A stretch of DNA of 64,000 bases from Novosphingobium sp. (GTDB taxonomy: Bacteria; Pseudomonadota; Alphaproteobacteria; Sphingomonadales; Sphingomonadaceae). How positions within the stretch are numbered: position 1 is the stretch's first letter; each line of letters opens with the position of its first letter. The notes beneath the pieces were generated by a model. It saw only the letters and a program-made list of their open reading frames with translations. It ran no database searches and was not told where the DNA came from. Of the stretch, positions 1-8,421 are shown in pieces. The stretch is taken from assembly GCA_016719755.1 (NCBI GenBank), contig JADJYM010000011.1, forward strand, positions 310,001 through 374,000, read 5' to 3'. The translations under genes and the position numbers were made by a program.

Positions 1-886
1 CAATGGCCGGTTCAGCACCACGGGGCTTGATTTCGCGGCGGCGTTCGGTCCGGTCAAGGGCACCAGCGGGACCGTGGTCTTCACCGATCTGCTTGGCCTG
101 GTCACCGCGCCCGACCAGCGGCTGAAGATCGCCTCGATCAACCCCGGGATCGAAGTGATGAACGGCGAGGCATCGTTCGCGCTGGAAGGCAACGGGGTCC
201 TCGCCATCAATGGCGCCAGGTGGCCGTTTGTCGATGGAACGCTGGAACTTCTGCCGACGCGGATGGTGTTCGGCGCGGCGGAAGTGCGACGCTATACCTT
301 GCGGCTGCAAGGGGCGGACGCGGCCAAGTTCGTCCAGCAGCTCGATCTGGGAAATCTCTCCGCCAACGGGGTGTTCGATGGCGATCTGCCGCTGGTGTTC
401 GATGAGAACGGCGGGCGGATCGACGGCGGGATGCTTGTCTCGCGGCCGGGTGGGGGCAACCTCTCTTACGTGGGCGAGCTGACCTACAAGGATCTTTCGC
501 CGATGGGCAACTTCGCGTTCCAGACGCTGCGCTCGATCGACTACCGCAAGATGACCATCGGCATGGACGGCCCGCTGGAAGGCGAACTGGTGACCCGCGT
601 CAAGCTGACGGGAGTGACCCAGGGCGCCGGTGCCAAGCGCAATTTCATCACCCGCCGCTTCGCCAGGCTGCCGATCCAGTTCAACATCAACATCCGTGCG
701 CCGTTCCAGAAACTGATCGGATCGTACAAGTCGATCTACGATCCCACCTTTATCCGCGATCCGCGCAGCCTTGGGCTGGTTGACGGGGCAGGGCGGCCGG
801 TCAACCGGGAAAAGCCGCCGGCGCCGCCTTCAACGCCTCGGAAAACCGGCGATATTCAGCCTCCAGTCAGCAGGGACAGGCCATGA
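1..886 (+). CDS. ydbH: YdbH-family envelope protein, C-terminal part (5' end outside window)
   Basis: The frame is open from the first bases of the window, so only the last ~294 residues are present. The sequence is rich in alternating beta-strand patterns and ends in a Pro/Arg-rich tail. It is followed by genes for a YnbE-like lipoprotein and a YdbL-like protein, which is the diagnostic ydbH-ynbE-ydbL order. In Enterobacteria YdbH is an AsmA-like protein, with TamB and YhdP, that bridges the inner and outer membranes for phospholipid transport. The assignment rests mostly on this context plus the general character of the C-terminal domain. The stop codon overlaps the next start (ATGA), so translation is probably coupled. 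Confidence 0.75.
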   Translation, partial: NGRFSTTGLDFAAAFGPVKGTSGTVVFTDLLGLVTAPDQRLKIASINPGIEVMNGEASFALEGNGVLAINGARWPFVDGTLELLPTRMVFGAAEVRRYTLRLQGADAAKFVQQLDLGNLSANGVFDGDLPLVFDENGGRIDGGMLVSRPGGGNLSYVGELTYKDLSPMGNFAFQTLRSIDYRKMTIGMDGPLEGELVTRVKLTGVTQGAGAKRNFITRRFARLPIQFNINIRAPFQKLIGSYKSIYDPTFIRDPRSLGLVDGAGRPVNREKPPAPPSTPRKTGDIQPPVSRDRP

Positions 887-1155
887 ACAGCGATGAATTG
901 ACCAACCGCGCCCGGACTGCGACAACCCTGCCCATGCAGGTCAGGCAATCCGGGAAACGATGGTCGGCCCGGCGCAGGGTAACCGCGCTGGGGATGTTGG
1001 TGGGCTGCGCGGTGGCGCTTGGCGGGTGCATTTCGATCAATGCGCCGGACAAGCCGATCGTCATCGAGCTTAACATCAACATCAAGCAGGAGGTCGTCTA
1101 TCGTCTCGCGGCGGATGCCGGGAACACGATTGAGGAAAACTCCGACATCTTTTGA
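883..1155 (+). CDS. ynbE: YnbE-family lipoprotein
   Basis: This 90-residue protein has a basic, then hydrophobic, N-terminus ending in a lipobox (LGGC, Cys49). A short segment with the family-typical INAPDKPIVIELNINIKQEV follows. YnbE proteins are outer-membrane lipoproteins that partner YdbH to form an intermembrane bridge. The ATG at 883 overlaps the ydbH stop. An in-frame ATG at 934 would give a signal peptide of more usual length (Cys at 32), so the true start is uncertain. The C-terminal ~40 residues are the likely YdbH-contacting strand region (inference from the family). Confidence 0.85.
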   Translation: MNSDELTNRARTATTLPMQVRQSGKRWSARRRVTALGMLVGCAVALGGCISINAPDKPIVIELNINIKQEVVYRLAADAGNTIEENSDIF

Positions 1156-1166
1156 AGGACCTTGCC

Positions 1167-1586
1167 ATGTTGCTGCGTGAAGACCGCCTGAAGCACCGCC
1201 CGCTGGCCCTGGCCGCCGGGGCGCTGTCGCTGGCCCTGCTGTCGCTTTCCGCGCCGGCTTCGGCGCAGCAGCGCGATCCCGCCTATGCCGATGCCCGCGC
1301 CAAGGGCGAAGTGGGCGAGAAGGCGGACGGCTACCTCGGCTTCCCGGTGGCGCCCAATGCGGGGGTCAAGCGGATGGCCGATGACATCAACATCAAGCGC
1401 AAGAACATCTACGCGGAAAAGGCCCAGGCCAATGCCGCGACGGTGGAGGAATATGCCTTCACCGCCGGATGCCTTGCGATTCTGCGCACCGTTCCGGGCG
1501 AGAAGTATCAGGCTCCCGATGGTTCGTGGCGCACCCGCACGGCCGAACCGCCGCTGCGCAGCGAACTGTGCCCCAAGGTCAACTGA
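1167..1586 (+). CDS. ydbL: YdbL-family (DUF1318) periplasmic protein
   Basis: The protein is 139 residues with a clear signal peptide (hydrophobic residues 13-29, cleavage expected after Ala-Ser-Ala33). YdbL/DUF1318 proteins are encoded with YdbH and YnbE and are thought to modulate that complex. A longer frame from a TTG at 1152 overlaps the ynbE stop. I prefer the ATG at 1167 because AAGGA lies 7 bases upstream and the shorter form begins directly with the signal peptide. Two Cys residues in the C-terminal third (in AGCLAIL and SELCPK) could form a disulphide. Confidence 0.8.
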   Translation: MLLREDRLKHRPLALAAGALSLALLSLSAPASAQQRDPAYADARAKGEVGEKADGYLGFPVAPNAGVKRMADDINIKRKNIYAEKAQANAATVEEYAFTAGCLAILRTVPGEKYQAPDGSWRTRTAEPPLRSELCPKVN

Positions 1587-1607
1587 CCCGGCCACCGCCG
1601 CACTTTC

Positions 1608-1644
1608 AAGGCCTCTCCGCGCTTCGGCCGGTGAGGCCTTTTGC
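1608..1644 (+). terminator. Rho-independent terminator after ydbL
   Basis: AAGGCCTC (1608-1615) pairs with GAGGCCTT (1633-1640) and is followed by TTGCT. It closes the ydbH-ynbE-ydbL unit before the ATP synthase promoter. Confidence 0.7.
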
Positions 1645-1671
1645 TATCGGCGGATCGCTGTTTCCTATCGG

Positions 1672-1700
1672 TTGACTTAGACGCGGGGCCTGCCTAAGGG
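1672..1700 (+). promoter_or_regulatory. Candidate promoter of the atp F0 operon
   Basis: TTGACT (1672-1677) and TAAGGG (1695-1700) are separated by exactly 17 bases and lie about 60 bases upstream of atpI. The same -35/-10 pattern with 17-base spacing occurs upstream of rpsA, tRNA-Ala and rpsL in this window, which strengthens the call. Confidence 0.6.
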
Positions 1701-1759
1701 GTCGGCGCCCTCGGCGGGCAACCGTTGCCCGTGCCGCGATCCGATTGAAGGAGCATGGC

Positions 1760-2080
1760 ATGAGCGACGAGAAGCCAGCCCGAGACTCCCTTGGCGAGGA
1801 CGCGCGAATCGACGCGCTCGAAGAGCGGCTGAAGGCCGCACGCGAGCGGGAAGAGGAACGCACCCGCCCGGCGGCAGGCGCAGAGGCCGATGCGAATTAC
1901 CGCATGGGCAGCCGTGTTCTTGCCGAACTGATCGGGGGAATCGGCGGCGGTGCGTTCATCGGCTGGGTCATTGACTGGGCCGCCGGAACCTCGCCCTGGG
2001 GTCTGTTGGTGGTGATGGCCCTCGGGATCATCGTTGCCTTCAGGAACATCATCCGGATTTCCACCCGGCGTCCCGATTGA
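1760..2080 (+). CDS. atpI: ATP synthase accessory protein AtpI
   Basis: The protein is 106 residues: a charged, helical N-terminal ~45 residues, then two hydrophobic segments (about residues 53-72 and 80-98) with Gly-rich packing. AtpI assists c-ring assembly of F1F0 ATP synthase, and this is the first gene of the F0 operon as is usual in alphaproteobacteria. The ATG at 1760 is preferred over the TTG at 1745, because AAGGA at 1748-1752 is well spaced for it. The stop is followed within about 60 bases by the atpB start. Confidence 0.85.
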   Translation: MSDEKPARDSLGEDARIDALEERLKAAREREEERTRPAAGAEADANYRMGSRVLAELIGGIGGGAFIGWVIDWAAGTSPWGLLVVMALGIIVAFRNIIRISTRRPD

Positions 2081-2142
2081 ACCCCATTTCCGGGGGCATG
2101 TGGGGCGCTGGTGTGCATATGACGCAAGCGAGGGCAGGACGC

Positions 2143-2934
2143 GTGGCAGCCGAACAGGCAAAAGTCGATCCGATGCACCAGTTCACGATCGAGCCGATGT
2201 TCGGCACCGATCACTGGTCGATCGCGGGCTACAACATCGCCTTCACCAACTCCGCGCTGTGGATGGCGATTACCGTCGTGGCGCTGCTGGTGTTCGTGGC
2301 GGGGGGCAACAAGCGTCAGCTGGTGCCTGGCCGCTGGCAGATGGCGGTGGAAAGCCTGACCGGCTTCATCGACAACCTGCTGGCCGCCAATGTCGGCCCG
2401 GCGGGCAAGAAGTATGTACCCTACATCTTCTCGCTGTTTTCCTTCATCCTGTTCGCCAACCTGCTTGGCCTGATGCCGCTGGCGCTGATCCCGGGTCTGC
2501 ATCCCTTCACGCCGACCAGCCACTTCACGGCCACCGGCGTGCTGGCGATCCTGTCGTTCTCGATCGTGCTGATCGTCGGGTTCTGGCGCCACGGGTTCCA
2601 CTTTTTCTCGCTGTTCGTGCCGCACGGCACGCCGATCTGGCTGCTCTGGCTGATCCCGTTCATCGAGCTGATCTCGTTCCTGGTCCGCCCGTTCAGCCTC
2701 GCGCTGCGACTGTTCGTTGCGATGATGGCCGGGCACGTGCTGCTCGAGGTGCTGTCCAGCTTTGTCATCGACAGCTCGAACTCGGGCCTCCTGTGGGGCA
2801 CCGTGGTCGGCATCCCCAGCTTCATCCTGATGGTCGCGATCTCGGCTCTTGAGCTGCTGGTCGCCGGCATCCAGGCCTACGTCTTCGCGCTGTTGACCTC
2901 GTTGTATCTCAACGACGCTGAAAACCTTCACTAA
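2143..2934 (+). CDS. atpB: F1F0 ATP synthase subunit a
   Basis: This integral membrane subunit (263 residues from this start) forms the proton half-channels against the c-ring. It has five or six hydrophobic helices and the hallmark SLALRLFVAMMAGH segment, whose Arg is the essential stator arginine. The frame is open back to 2077, with possible starts at TTG 2077, ATG 2098, ATG 2119 and GTG 2143. I favour GTG 2143, preceded by an AGGGCAGGA stretch, because the family start resembles MAAEQAKVDPMHQF. This choice is not certain. Confidence 0.93.
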   Translation: MAAEQAKVDPMHQFTIEPMFGTDHWSIAGYNIAFTNSALWMAITVVALLVFVAGGNKRQLVPGRWQMAVESLTGFIDNLLAANVGPAGKKYVPYIFSLFSFILFANLLGLMPLALIPGLHPFTPTSHFTATGVLAILSFSIVLIVGFWRHGFHFFSLFVPHGTPIWLLWLIPFIELISFLVRPFSLALRLFVAMMAGHVLLEVLSSFVIDSSNSGLLWGTVVGIPSFILMVAISALELLVAGIQAYVFALLTSLYLNDAENLH

Positions 2935-2979
2935 GTTTGTTTTTCAACCACACGAATTTTCGAGAAAAGGAGTTTTGAC

Positions 2980-3207
2980 ATGGAACCTGCAAGCGCAAAG
3001 CTGATCGGCGCTGGTCTGGCTGCAATCGGTGCCGGCATGGCCGCCATCGGCGTGGGTAACGTCTTCGGTTCGTTCCTGGAAAGCGCGCTGCGCAATCCGG
3101 GTGCCGCCGACGGCCAGCAGGGCCGCCTGTTCATCGGCTTCGCCGCCGCCGAACTTCTCGGCCTGCTCTCGTTCGTCGTTGCGATGATCCTGATCTTCGT
3201 CGCCTGA
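2980..3207 (+). CDS. atpE: F1F0 ATP synthase subunit c
   Basis: A 75-residue hairpin of two transmembrane helices. The first is Gly/Ala-rich ([10 protein letters not shown]) and the second carries the proton-binding Glu58 in [10 protein letters not shown]. The loop contains the conserved Arg38-Asn39-Pro40. The subunit forms the rotor ring. A strong AGGAG lies 8-9 bases before the ATG, fitting the high expression needed for many copies per complex. Confidence 0.97.
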   Translation: MEPASAKLIGAGLAAIGAGMAAIGVGNVFGSFLESALRNPGAADGQQGRLFIGFAAAELLGLLSFVVAMILIFVA

Positions 3208-3229
3208 CGTAACCAGACCGACTGATTAT

Positions 3230-3269
3230 CCGGCTGGCGGGTCCCCGTTCGGGGGACCCTGCCGGCCGG
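3230..3269 (+). promoter_or_regulatory. Stable hairpin between atpE and atpF'
   Basis: GGTCCCC (3240-3246) pairs with GGGGACC (3252-3258), extended outward by CCGGC...GCCGG arms, with a GTTC-type loop. No T-run follows, so it is unlikely to be a terminator. A 3' stem-loop after atpE could stabilise the c-subunit message or trim downstream expression (inference). Confidence 0.6.
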
Positions 3270-3287
3270 ACAAGACCGGACGCCCCG

Positions 3288-3779
3288 ATGCCTCAAATTT
3301 CGCAGCTTGCCGCGACCTACTCCAGCCAGATCTTCTGGATGCTGCTGTTCTTCGGCTTCATTTTCTTCGTCATCGGCCGGGGCATGGTCCCCAAGGTGAT
3401 GGCGACCGTTGAAGTGCGCGACAAGCAGATTGCCAGCGATCTCGCTGCTGCGGAAGCGGCCCGCGCCGCCGCCAACGCCGAGGAAGAGGCCTGGCGCGCC
3501 CAGGCCAATGCCCAGCGCGCGGAAGCCCAGGCGGTGATCGCCAAGGCCAAGCAGGACGCCGCCAAGGCAAGCGAGGCCAGCCTCGCCGAAGCCAACGCCC
3601 GCATCGATACGCGGCTGGATGAGGCCGAGACCCGGATCGGGGGAGCGCGTGCGCAGGCCCTGAAGGAAATCGAAGCGCTTGCTGCCGAGGCTGCCGGCGA
3701 TATCGTCTCGCGCCTTGCCGGCGTGAAGGTCGATGCCAAGGCGGCTGCGGCCGCTGCCAAGGAGGCGCTCAATGCTTGA
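3288..3779 (+). CDS. atpF': F1F0 ATP synthase subunit b' (peripheral stalk)
   Basis: The protein is 163 residues: an N-terminal membrane helix (about 13-32, IFWMLLFFGFIFFVIG), a short basic turn, and then a long Ala/Glu/Lys-rich coiled coil to the end. Separate b and b' subunits form a heterodimeric peripheral stalk in photosynthetic and many other alphaproteobacteria. It overlaps the following atpF by 8 bases, indicating translational coupling and 1:1 production. Confidence 0.93.
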   Translation: MPQISQLAATYSSQIFWMLLFFGFIFFVIGRGMVPKVMATVEVRDKQIASDLAAAEAARAAANAEEEAWRAQANAQRAEAQAVIAKAKQDAAKASEASLAEANARIDTRLDEAETRIGGARAQALKEIEALAAEAAGDIVSRLAGVKVDAKAAAAAAKEALNA

Positions 3780-4323
3780 TCTTCGCCTTCTCGCCGAAGC
3801 CGCTGCTGAACACGGCGCCGAAGCCGCCGGCCACGCCACGCCGGTTGCCTTCGGGTTCGTTGGCCCTGGCATGTGGGTCGCGCTGTCGATGACGACGCTG
3901 ATCCTGATCATGATCTGGAAGAAGGTTCCGGGCGTGGTCGCATCGGGACTCGATGCCTCGATCGCGGAAATCCGCAAGCAGCTTGACGAAGCCAAGGCGC
4001 TGCGCGCCGAGGCCGAGGCACTGCGCGGCGAATATGCCGCCAAGATCGCCAACGCCGAAAAGGACGCGGCAGAGATGCTGGCTCACGCCCGCAGCGAAGC
4101 CGATGCCATCGTTGCCAAGGCCGCGGCAGACACCACGGCGCTGATCGCCCGGCGCGAGAAGATGGCCGAAGACAAGATTGCCGCTGCCGAGCGCGGCGCG
4201 ATTGCAGAACTGCGCGCCAAGGCCGCCACGGCTGCCGCCACCGCAGCGCGCGGCCTGATTGCGGCCAACCATGACGCCAAGGCGGACAAGGTGCTGGTTG
4301 ACGAGGCTATTGCGGGGCTCTGA
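3772..4323 (+). CDS. atpF: F1F0 ATP synthase subunit b
   Basis: A 183-residue protein: an N-terminal Ala-rich segment, a single transmembrane helix (about 32-50, MWVALSMTTLILIMIW), then a continuous Ala/Glu/Arg/Lys coiled coil reaching the C-terminus. It pairs with the b' subunit encoded just upstream. The start at 3772 lies inside the end of the b' gene. The F1 genes (atpHAGDC) are not in the window, which is normal for alphaproteobacteria with split operons. Confidence 0.93.
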   Translation: MLDLRLLAEAAAEHGAEAAGHATPVAFGFVGPGMWVALSMTTLILIMIWKKVPGVVASGLDASIAEIRKQLDEAKALRAEAEALRGEYAAKIANAEKDAAEMLAHARSEADAIVAKAAADTTALIARREKMAEDKIAAAERGAIAELRAKAATAAATAARGLIAANHDAKADKVLVDEAIAGL

Positions 4324-4350
4324 GCCTCCGCCACGAGCTGGAGAGGGGAA

Positions 4351-4377
4351 AGGGCGGCCTTCGGGCCGCCCTTTTTC
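4351..4377 (+). terminator. Rho-independent terminator of the atp F0 operon
   Basis: AGGGCGGCC (4351-4359), loop TTCG, GGCCGCCCT (4364-4372), then TTTTC. It is a textbook intrinsic terminator 28 bases after atpF and may also serve the convergent reductase gene ending at 4390. Confidence 0.92.
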
Positions 4378-4389
4378 GTTGGCAGGGCA

Positions 4390-5370
4390 TCATACACCCG
4401 GTTCGAATACGACCTTCCCGACGATCCCCCGCGCCGCCATTGCCTCGAACCCTTCGCGCCAGCGGCTGAGCGGCAGCAAGCGATCGATATGCGGATTGAG
4501 ACGGCCATCTGCAGCCAGCGTCGCTACCGCTTCGCGGATCGCGCGGCCGCGTTCGGGAAAGCGCCGGGCGTATTCACCGGCGCGGACACCGACCACCGAA
4601 AAGCCCTTGATCAGCGGAATGTTGGTCGAGATGTCGGCAATCCGGCCGCCCGCGAAACCGATCACCAGCAGCTTTCCGCCGAAAGCCACGCAGCGGGTGC
4701 TTTCATCGAACACGTCGCCTCCGACCGGGTCATAGACGATATCGCAGAGCGCGCCGCCGGTGAGTTCAGCCACCTGCTCGCGGAAGCGTCCTTCGGCAAG
4801 GATAACGGCGTCGGCGTCGCTGACCGCCTTCAGACGTTCGACTTTGGCGGCGCAGCCGCTGGTGGCGATGACATGGGCGCCAAAGCGCTTGGCCAGTTCA
4901 ACGGCGGCGAGGCCCACCCCGCCGCTGGCGCCATGGACCAGCACCCATTGTCCGGCCTTCATTCCGCCGATTTCGACCAGGGCGGTATAGGCGGTGCCAT
5001 AGGCGGCCCCCAGCGCGGCGGCTGCGGGAAAATCGATGCCGTGGGGCATCCGTGTCAGTGCCCGTTCGGGTAGCGCCACATAGTCCGCGAAGGCTCCGGT
5101 CTTGTTGCCGCCATAGACCTTGTCGCCAACCGCGAAGGCGCTGCCGGGTTCGGCTTCCACCACCTCGCCGGCGAGTTCCATCCCTGCGACATAGGGCAGT
5201 TCGGGCTTGAACTGGTATCCGCCCGTCGTCATCAGCAGGTCTGGAAAGTTGAGCGAAGCTGCGCGAATCCGCACGAGCAGCTCTCCGGCGGCGCGAACCG
5301 GCATGGGGCGGTCGACCAGGGCGCAACCGGCGAAGCCGGGGGCGAGCGAGCTGACTTCCAGCGCCTGCAT
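4390..5370 (-). CDS. NADPH:quinone oxidoreductase family protein (MDR superfamily)
   Basis: The protein is 326 residues with the medium-chain reductase fold. A GroES-like N-terminal half contains the SLNFPDLLMTTGGY segment, and a Rossmann domain carries GASGGVGLAAVELAKRFG. No structural-zinc cysteine cluster is seen, as expected for the zinc-independent quinone reductase/enoyl reductase group. The substrate cannot be deduced. The ATG at 5370 follows gloB by 5 bases, so it is the last gene of a three-gene minus-strand operon. Longer upstream frames overlap gloB and are not credible starts. Confidence 0.88.
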   Translation of the reverse strand: MQALEVSSLAPGFAGCALVDRPMPVRAAGELLVRIRAASLNFPDLLMTTGGYQFKPELPYVAGMELAGEVVEAEPGSAFAVGDKVYGGNKTGAFADYVALPERALTRMPHGIDFPAAAALGAAYGTAYTALVEIGGMKAGQWVLVHGASGGVGLAAVELAKRFGAHVIATSGCAAKVERLKAVSDADAVILAEGRFREQVAELTGGALCDIVYDPVGGDVFDESTRCVAFGGKLLVIGFAGGRIADISTNIPLIKGFSVVGVRAGEYARRFPERGRAIREAVATLAADGRLNPHIDRLLPLSRWREGFEAMAARGIVGKVVFEPGV

Positions 5371-5375
5371 TGCGG

Positions 5376-6137
5376 TCAGAAGGTGTCCTTGGCGCCGCGC
5401 AGGGCGGCGAAAGTCGCCACCGCATCGCCGGGATGGCCCCAGCGCGCCTGCATGGCCGGATCGTCGGCGCGCAGGAAGGGGTTGGCCTTGAACTCGCGCG
5501 CCAGGGTGGTCGGCACGGTCGGCTTGCCCTCGGCGCGCAGCGCGGCGACGCGCGCGGCATAGGAGGCGAGGTCCGCATTGTCCGGATCGGCATGGACCGC
5601 GAAGCGGGCGTTGGAAGCGGTATATTCGTGCGCGCAATACACCAGTGTTTCGGCCGGCAGGGCCTTGAGCCGCGACAGGCTGGTCCAGAACTGCTCAGGC
5701 GTGCCTTCGAACATCCTCCCGCAGCCCAGCGCAAACAGCGAATCGCCGACGAATGCCATGGAGGCACCAGGCAGGTGATAGGCGATGTGGCCCAGGGTAT
5801 GACCGCCGACGTCGATTACCTGGGCTTCAAAATCGCCCAGTTGCACTACGTCTCCCGGACTGACGAAGCGGTCGACTGCCGCCGTGCGATCGGCTTCCGC
5901 GGCAGAAGCGATCACGGTGCAGCCCGTGGCGGCCTTGATCGCCGCGTTCCCGCCCGCGTGATCCGGGTGCCAGTGGGTGTTCCAGATCTGGGTGATCTGC
6001 CAGCCCTTGTGTCCGGCCTCGCGCAGATAGGCTTCGGCATCAGGCGTGTCGATGCAGGCGGTATCGCCGCTGACGGGATCGTGAAGCAGATATCCGTAGT
6101 TGTCGGACAGGCAGGGGAACTGGTGAACTTCAAGCAT
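5376..6137 (-). CDS. gloB: Hydroxyacylglutathione hydrolase (glyoxalase II)
   Basis: This 253-residue metallo-beta-lactamase-fold enzyme hydrolyses S-lactoylglutathione to lactate and glutathione in methylglyoxal detoxification. The metal motif THWHPDH sits at residues 54-60, with further conserved His/Asp residues in VGGHTLGHIAYH and FVGDSLF. The C-terminal HxxK-like substrate-binding segment is also recognisable (CAHEYTASNARFA). The start at MLEVHQFPC is the family norm. The upstream membrane-protein gene overlaps it by 8 bases. Confidence 0.95.
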   Translation of the reverse strand: MLEVHQFPCLSDNYGYLLHDPVSGDTACIDTPDAEAYLREAGHKGWQITQIWNTHWHPDHAGGNAAIKAATGCTVIASAAEADRTAAVDRFVSPGDVVQLGDFEAQVIDVGGHTLGHIAYHLPGASMAFVGDSLFALGCGRMFEGTPEQFWTSLSRLKALPAETLVYCAHEYTASNARFAVHADPDNADLASYAARVAALRAEGKPTVPTTLAREFKANPFLRADDPAMQARWGHPGDAVATFAALRGAKDTF

Positions 6138-6600
6138 TGGGGTTCTCTCCCGTCCCCGCCGGTTCTGGTGGCGGGGTCCGTGTGTAATTGGCTGCCCCGA
6201 TAAGATAGACCGCCGCGCACCACAGCCACAAGCCCGCTTCGTGCGGTGCATCGCCGCCGCCGAGCAGGCCCAGTTCGGCGATCAGGGCGAGCATCAGCAG
6301 GAACAGTCGCCGGTCGTATCCGTAAAGGTTGAACCAGCGCGTGCGCATCGGGCCGGAATTGAGCTCGCCGGGATCAGGCAGCATGGGGCCGCCATCGGTC
6401 AGCGCGGTCTTGTTGATCGTCCAGATCATCCGCGCGAGTGCCATCGCTGCGCCCGTCATGGCCAGAGGGACGCCAAGCACCAGCGCGGGCAGGCGGGTCA
6501 TTTCGGGCCAGCGGGCAATCACCGGCATGGCCAGCATCGCGCCGATCGCCACCCACGGCGCGGTGCGGGCCGGGGGATCAAGGAATGAGCGAAACCGCAT
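6130..6600 (-). CDS. Small integral membrane protein of unknown function
   Basis: The protein is 156 residues with four probable transmembrane segments (about 14-32, 40-60, 98-113 and 122-138) and a Pro-rich cytoplasmic tail. I recognise no enzyme motif. It is the first gene of the gloB-quinone reductase operon, overlapping gloB by 8 bases, so it is co-translated with it. A link to aldehyde or redox detoxification is inference from position only. Confidence 0.75.
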   Translation of the reverse strand: MRFRSFLDPPARTAPWVAIGAMLAMPVIARWPEMTRLPALVLGVPLAMTGAAMALARMIWTINKTALTDGGPMLPDPGELNSGPMRTRWFNLYGYDRRLFLLMLALIAELGLLGGGDAPHEAGLWLWCAAVYLIGAANYTRTPPPEPAGTGENPNA

Positions 6601-6638
6601 CGCCGCGATGATGCCCTGCCGCGCGCTGCCGGCAAAGC

Positions 6639-6675
6639 AAAAGCCCGCCCGGAACGATCCGGACGGGCCTTTTTG
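6639..6675 (-). terminator. Terminator after rpsA
   Basis: On the minus strand GCCCGTCCGGA pairs with TCCGGGCGGGC around a short loop, followed by TTTTGC. The plus strand also ends in a T-run, so it may act in both directions. It separates rpsA from the downstream membrane protein-gloB operon. Confidence 0.85.
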
Positions 6676-6714
6676 CGTTTGGCCATCCCGGACAGTGCCG
6701 GGACGGGAGAAGTC

Positions 6715-8421
6715 TTACTTCTTGGCCTTGAGCGCGGCGCCCAGGATGTCGCCCAGCGAAGCGCCGGCATCCGAGGAACCGTACTGCTCGACCGCTTCCT
6801 TCTCCTCGTGGAGCTGGCGGGCCTTGACCGAGAAGTTCGGCTTCTTCGAACGGTCGAAACCGATCACCATCGCGTCGAGCTTCTGGCCGACCTGGAAGCG
6901 GTCCGGACGCTGTTCGTCGCGGTCGCGGCCAAGGTCGCTGCGCTTGATGAAGCCGGTGGCGCCATCTTCGCCAGCCTGCACTTCCAGACCGCCGTCGCGC
7001 ACTTCGAGCACGGTCACGGTGACCACCTCGTTCTTGCGCAGGCCGCTCGAGGCAGCCGAAACGCCAGCCGCCGGAGCACCCTTTTCAAGCTGCTTCATGC
7101 CCAGGCTGATGCGCTCCTTGTCGACATCGACATCGAGCACGATGGCCGACACCTGCTCGCCCTTGCGGTGCAGGGCAAGCGCGTCCTCGCCCGAGATGCC
7201 CCAGGCGATGTCCGACATGTGGACCATGCCGTCGACGTCGCCATCGAGGCCGATGAACAGGCCGAACTCGGTCGCGTTCTTGACTTCGCCTTCCACGGCC
7301 GAACCGACCGGGTGCTTCTCGGCGAAGGCTTCCCAGGGGTTCTGCTGGGCCTGCTTGAGGCCAAGGCTGATGCGGCGCTTGTCGCTGTCGACTTCCAGCA
7401 CCAGCACGTCGACTTCCTGCGAAGTGCTGACGATCTTGCCGGGGTGGACGTTCTTCTTGGTCCAGGACATTTCCGAAACGTGGACCAGGCCTTCGATGCC
7501 CGGCTCCAGCTCCACGAAGGCGCCGTATTCGGTGATGTTGGTGACGGTCCCGCGCAGCTTGGCGCCGACCGGGTACTTGGCGGCGACGCCTTCCCACGGA
7601 TCGGATTCGAGCTGCTTCATGCCCAGGCTGATGCGCTGGGTGTCCTGGTTGATGCGGATGATCTGCACCTTCACGGTGTCGCCGATGGCGATCACTTCGT
7701 TCGGGTGGTTGACGCGCTTGTAGCTCATGTCGGTGACGTGGAGCAGGCCGTCGATGCCGCCCAGATCAACGAAGGCGCCGTAATCGGTGATGTTCTTGAC
7801 TACACCGTCGATGACCTGGCCTTCGGCGAGGTTCTGGATCAGGCCCGAACGCTGTTCGGCGCGGGTTTCTTCCAGAACGGCGCGGCGCGAAACCACGATG
7901 TTGCCGCGGCGGCGGTCCATCTTGAGGATCTGGAACGGCTGCGGCACGTCCATCAGCGGCTGCACGTCGCGCACGGGGCGGATGTCGACCTGGCTGCCGG
8001 GCAGGAAGGCCACGGCGCCGTCGAGGTCGACGGTGAAGCCGCCCTTGACGCGGCCGAAGATGATGCCTTCGACGCGCTTGCCTTCGCCGAATTCGTTTTC
8101 GAGCTTGTCCCAGGCGGCTTCGCGGCGGGCGCGGTCGCGGCTGAGCATCGCTTCGCCGTCGGCGTTCTCGACGCGGTCGACGTAGACTTCGACTTCATCG
8201 CCGACCTTCAGGCCGTGCGGCTGGCCCGGCTGGGCAAATTCCTTGAGTGCGACGCGGCCTTCGCTCTTGAGGCCGACGTCGATCACCGCCTTGTCGCCTT
8301 CGATCGCGGTGATGGTGCCCTTGACCACGCGGCCTTCGAAGCCGCCGTCGGCAGCGCCGCCGAGCGATTCGTCAAGGAGAGCCGCGAACATGTCGCGGGT
8401 GGGGTTGGCAGAAGATGCCAT
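6715..8421 (-). CDS. rpsA: 30S ribosomal protein S1
   Basis: A 568-residue protein built of six S1 OB-fold repeats. The repeats are marked by recurrent GAFVDLGGIDGLLHVTDMS-like and GLVHVSEMSW-like motifs and the spacing phrase RISLGMKQLE, which is seen three times. S1 binds mRNA leaders and delivers them to the 30S subunit. It is encoded downstream of cmk, as in most proteobacteria, but here a cytochrome gene and a 428-base promoter region intervene. The C-terminus is short and Lys-rich (GAALKAKK). Confidence 0.98.
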   Translation of the reverse strand: MASSANPTRDMFAALLDESLGGAADGGFEGRVVKGTITAIEGDKAVIDVGLKSEGRVALKEFAQPGQPHGLKVGDEVEVYVDRVENADGEAMLSRDRARREAAWDKLENEFGEGKRVEGIIFGRVKGGFTVDLDGAVAFLPGSQVDIRPVRDVQPLMDVPQPFQILKMDRRRGNIVVSRRAVLEETRAEQRSGLIQNLAEGQVIDGVVKNITDYGAFVDLGGIDGLLHVTDMSYKRVNHPNEVIAIGDTVKVQIIRINQDTQRISLGMKQLESDPWEGVAAKYPVGAKLRGTVTNITEYGAFVELEPGIEGLVHVSEMSWTKKNVHPGKIVSTSQEVDVLVLEVDSDKRRISLGLKQAQQNPWEAFAEKHPVGSAVEGEVKNATEFGLFIGLDGDVDGMVHMSDIAWGISGEDALALHRKGEQVSAIVLDVDVDKERISLGMKQLEKGAPAAGVSAASSGLRKNEVVTVTVLEVRDGGLEVQAGEDGATGFIKRSDLGRDRDEQRPDRFQVGQKLDAMVIGFDRSKKPNFSVKARQLHEEKEAVEQYGSSDAGASLGDILGAALKAKK

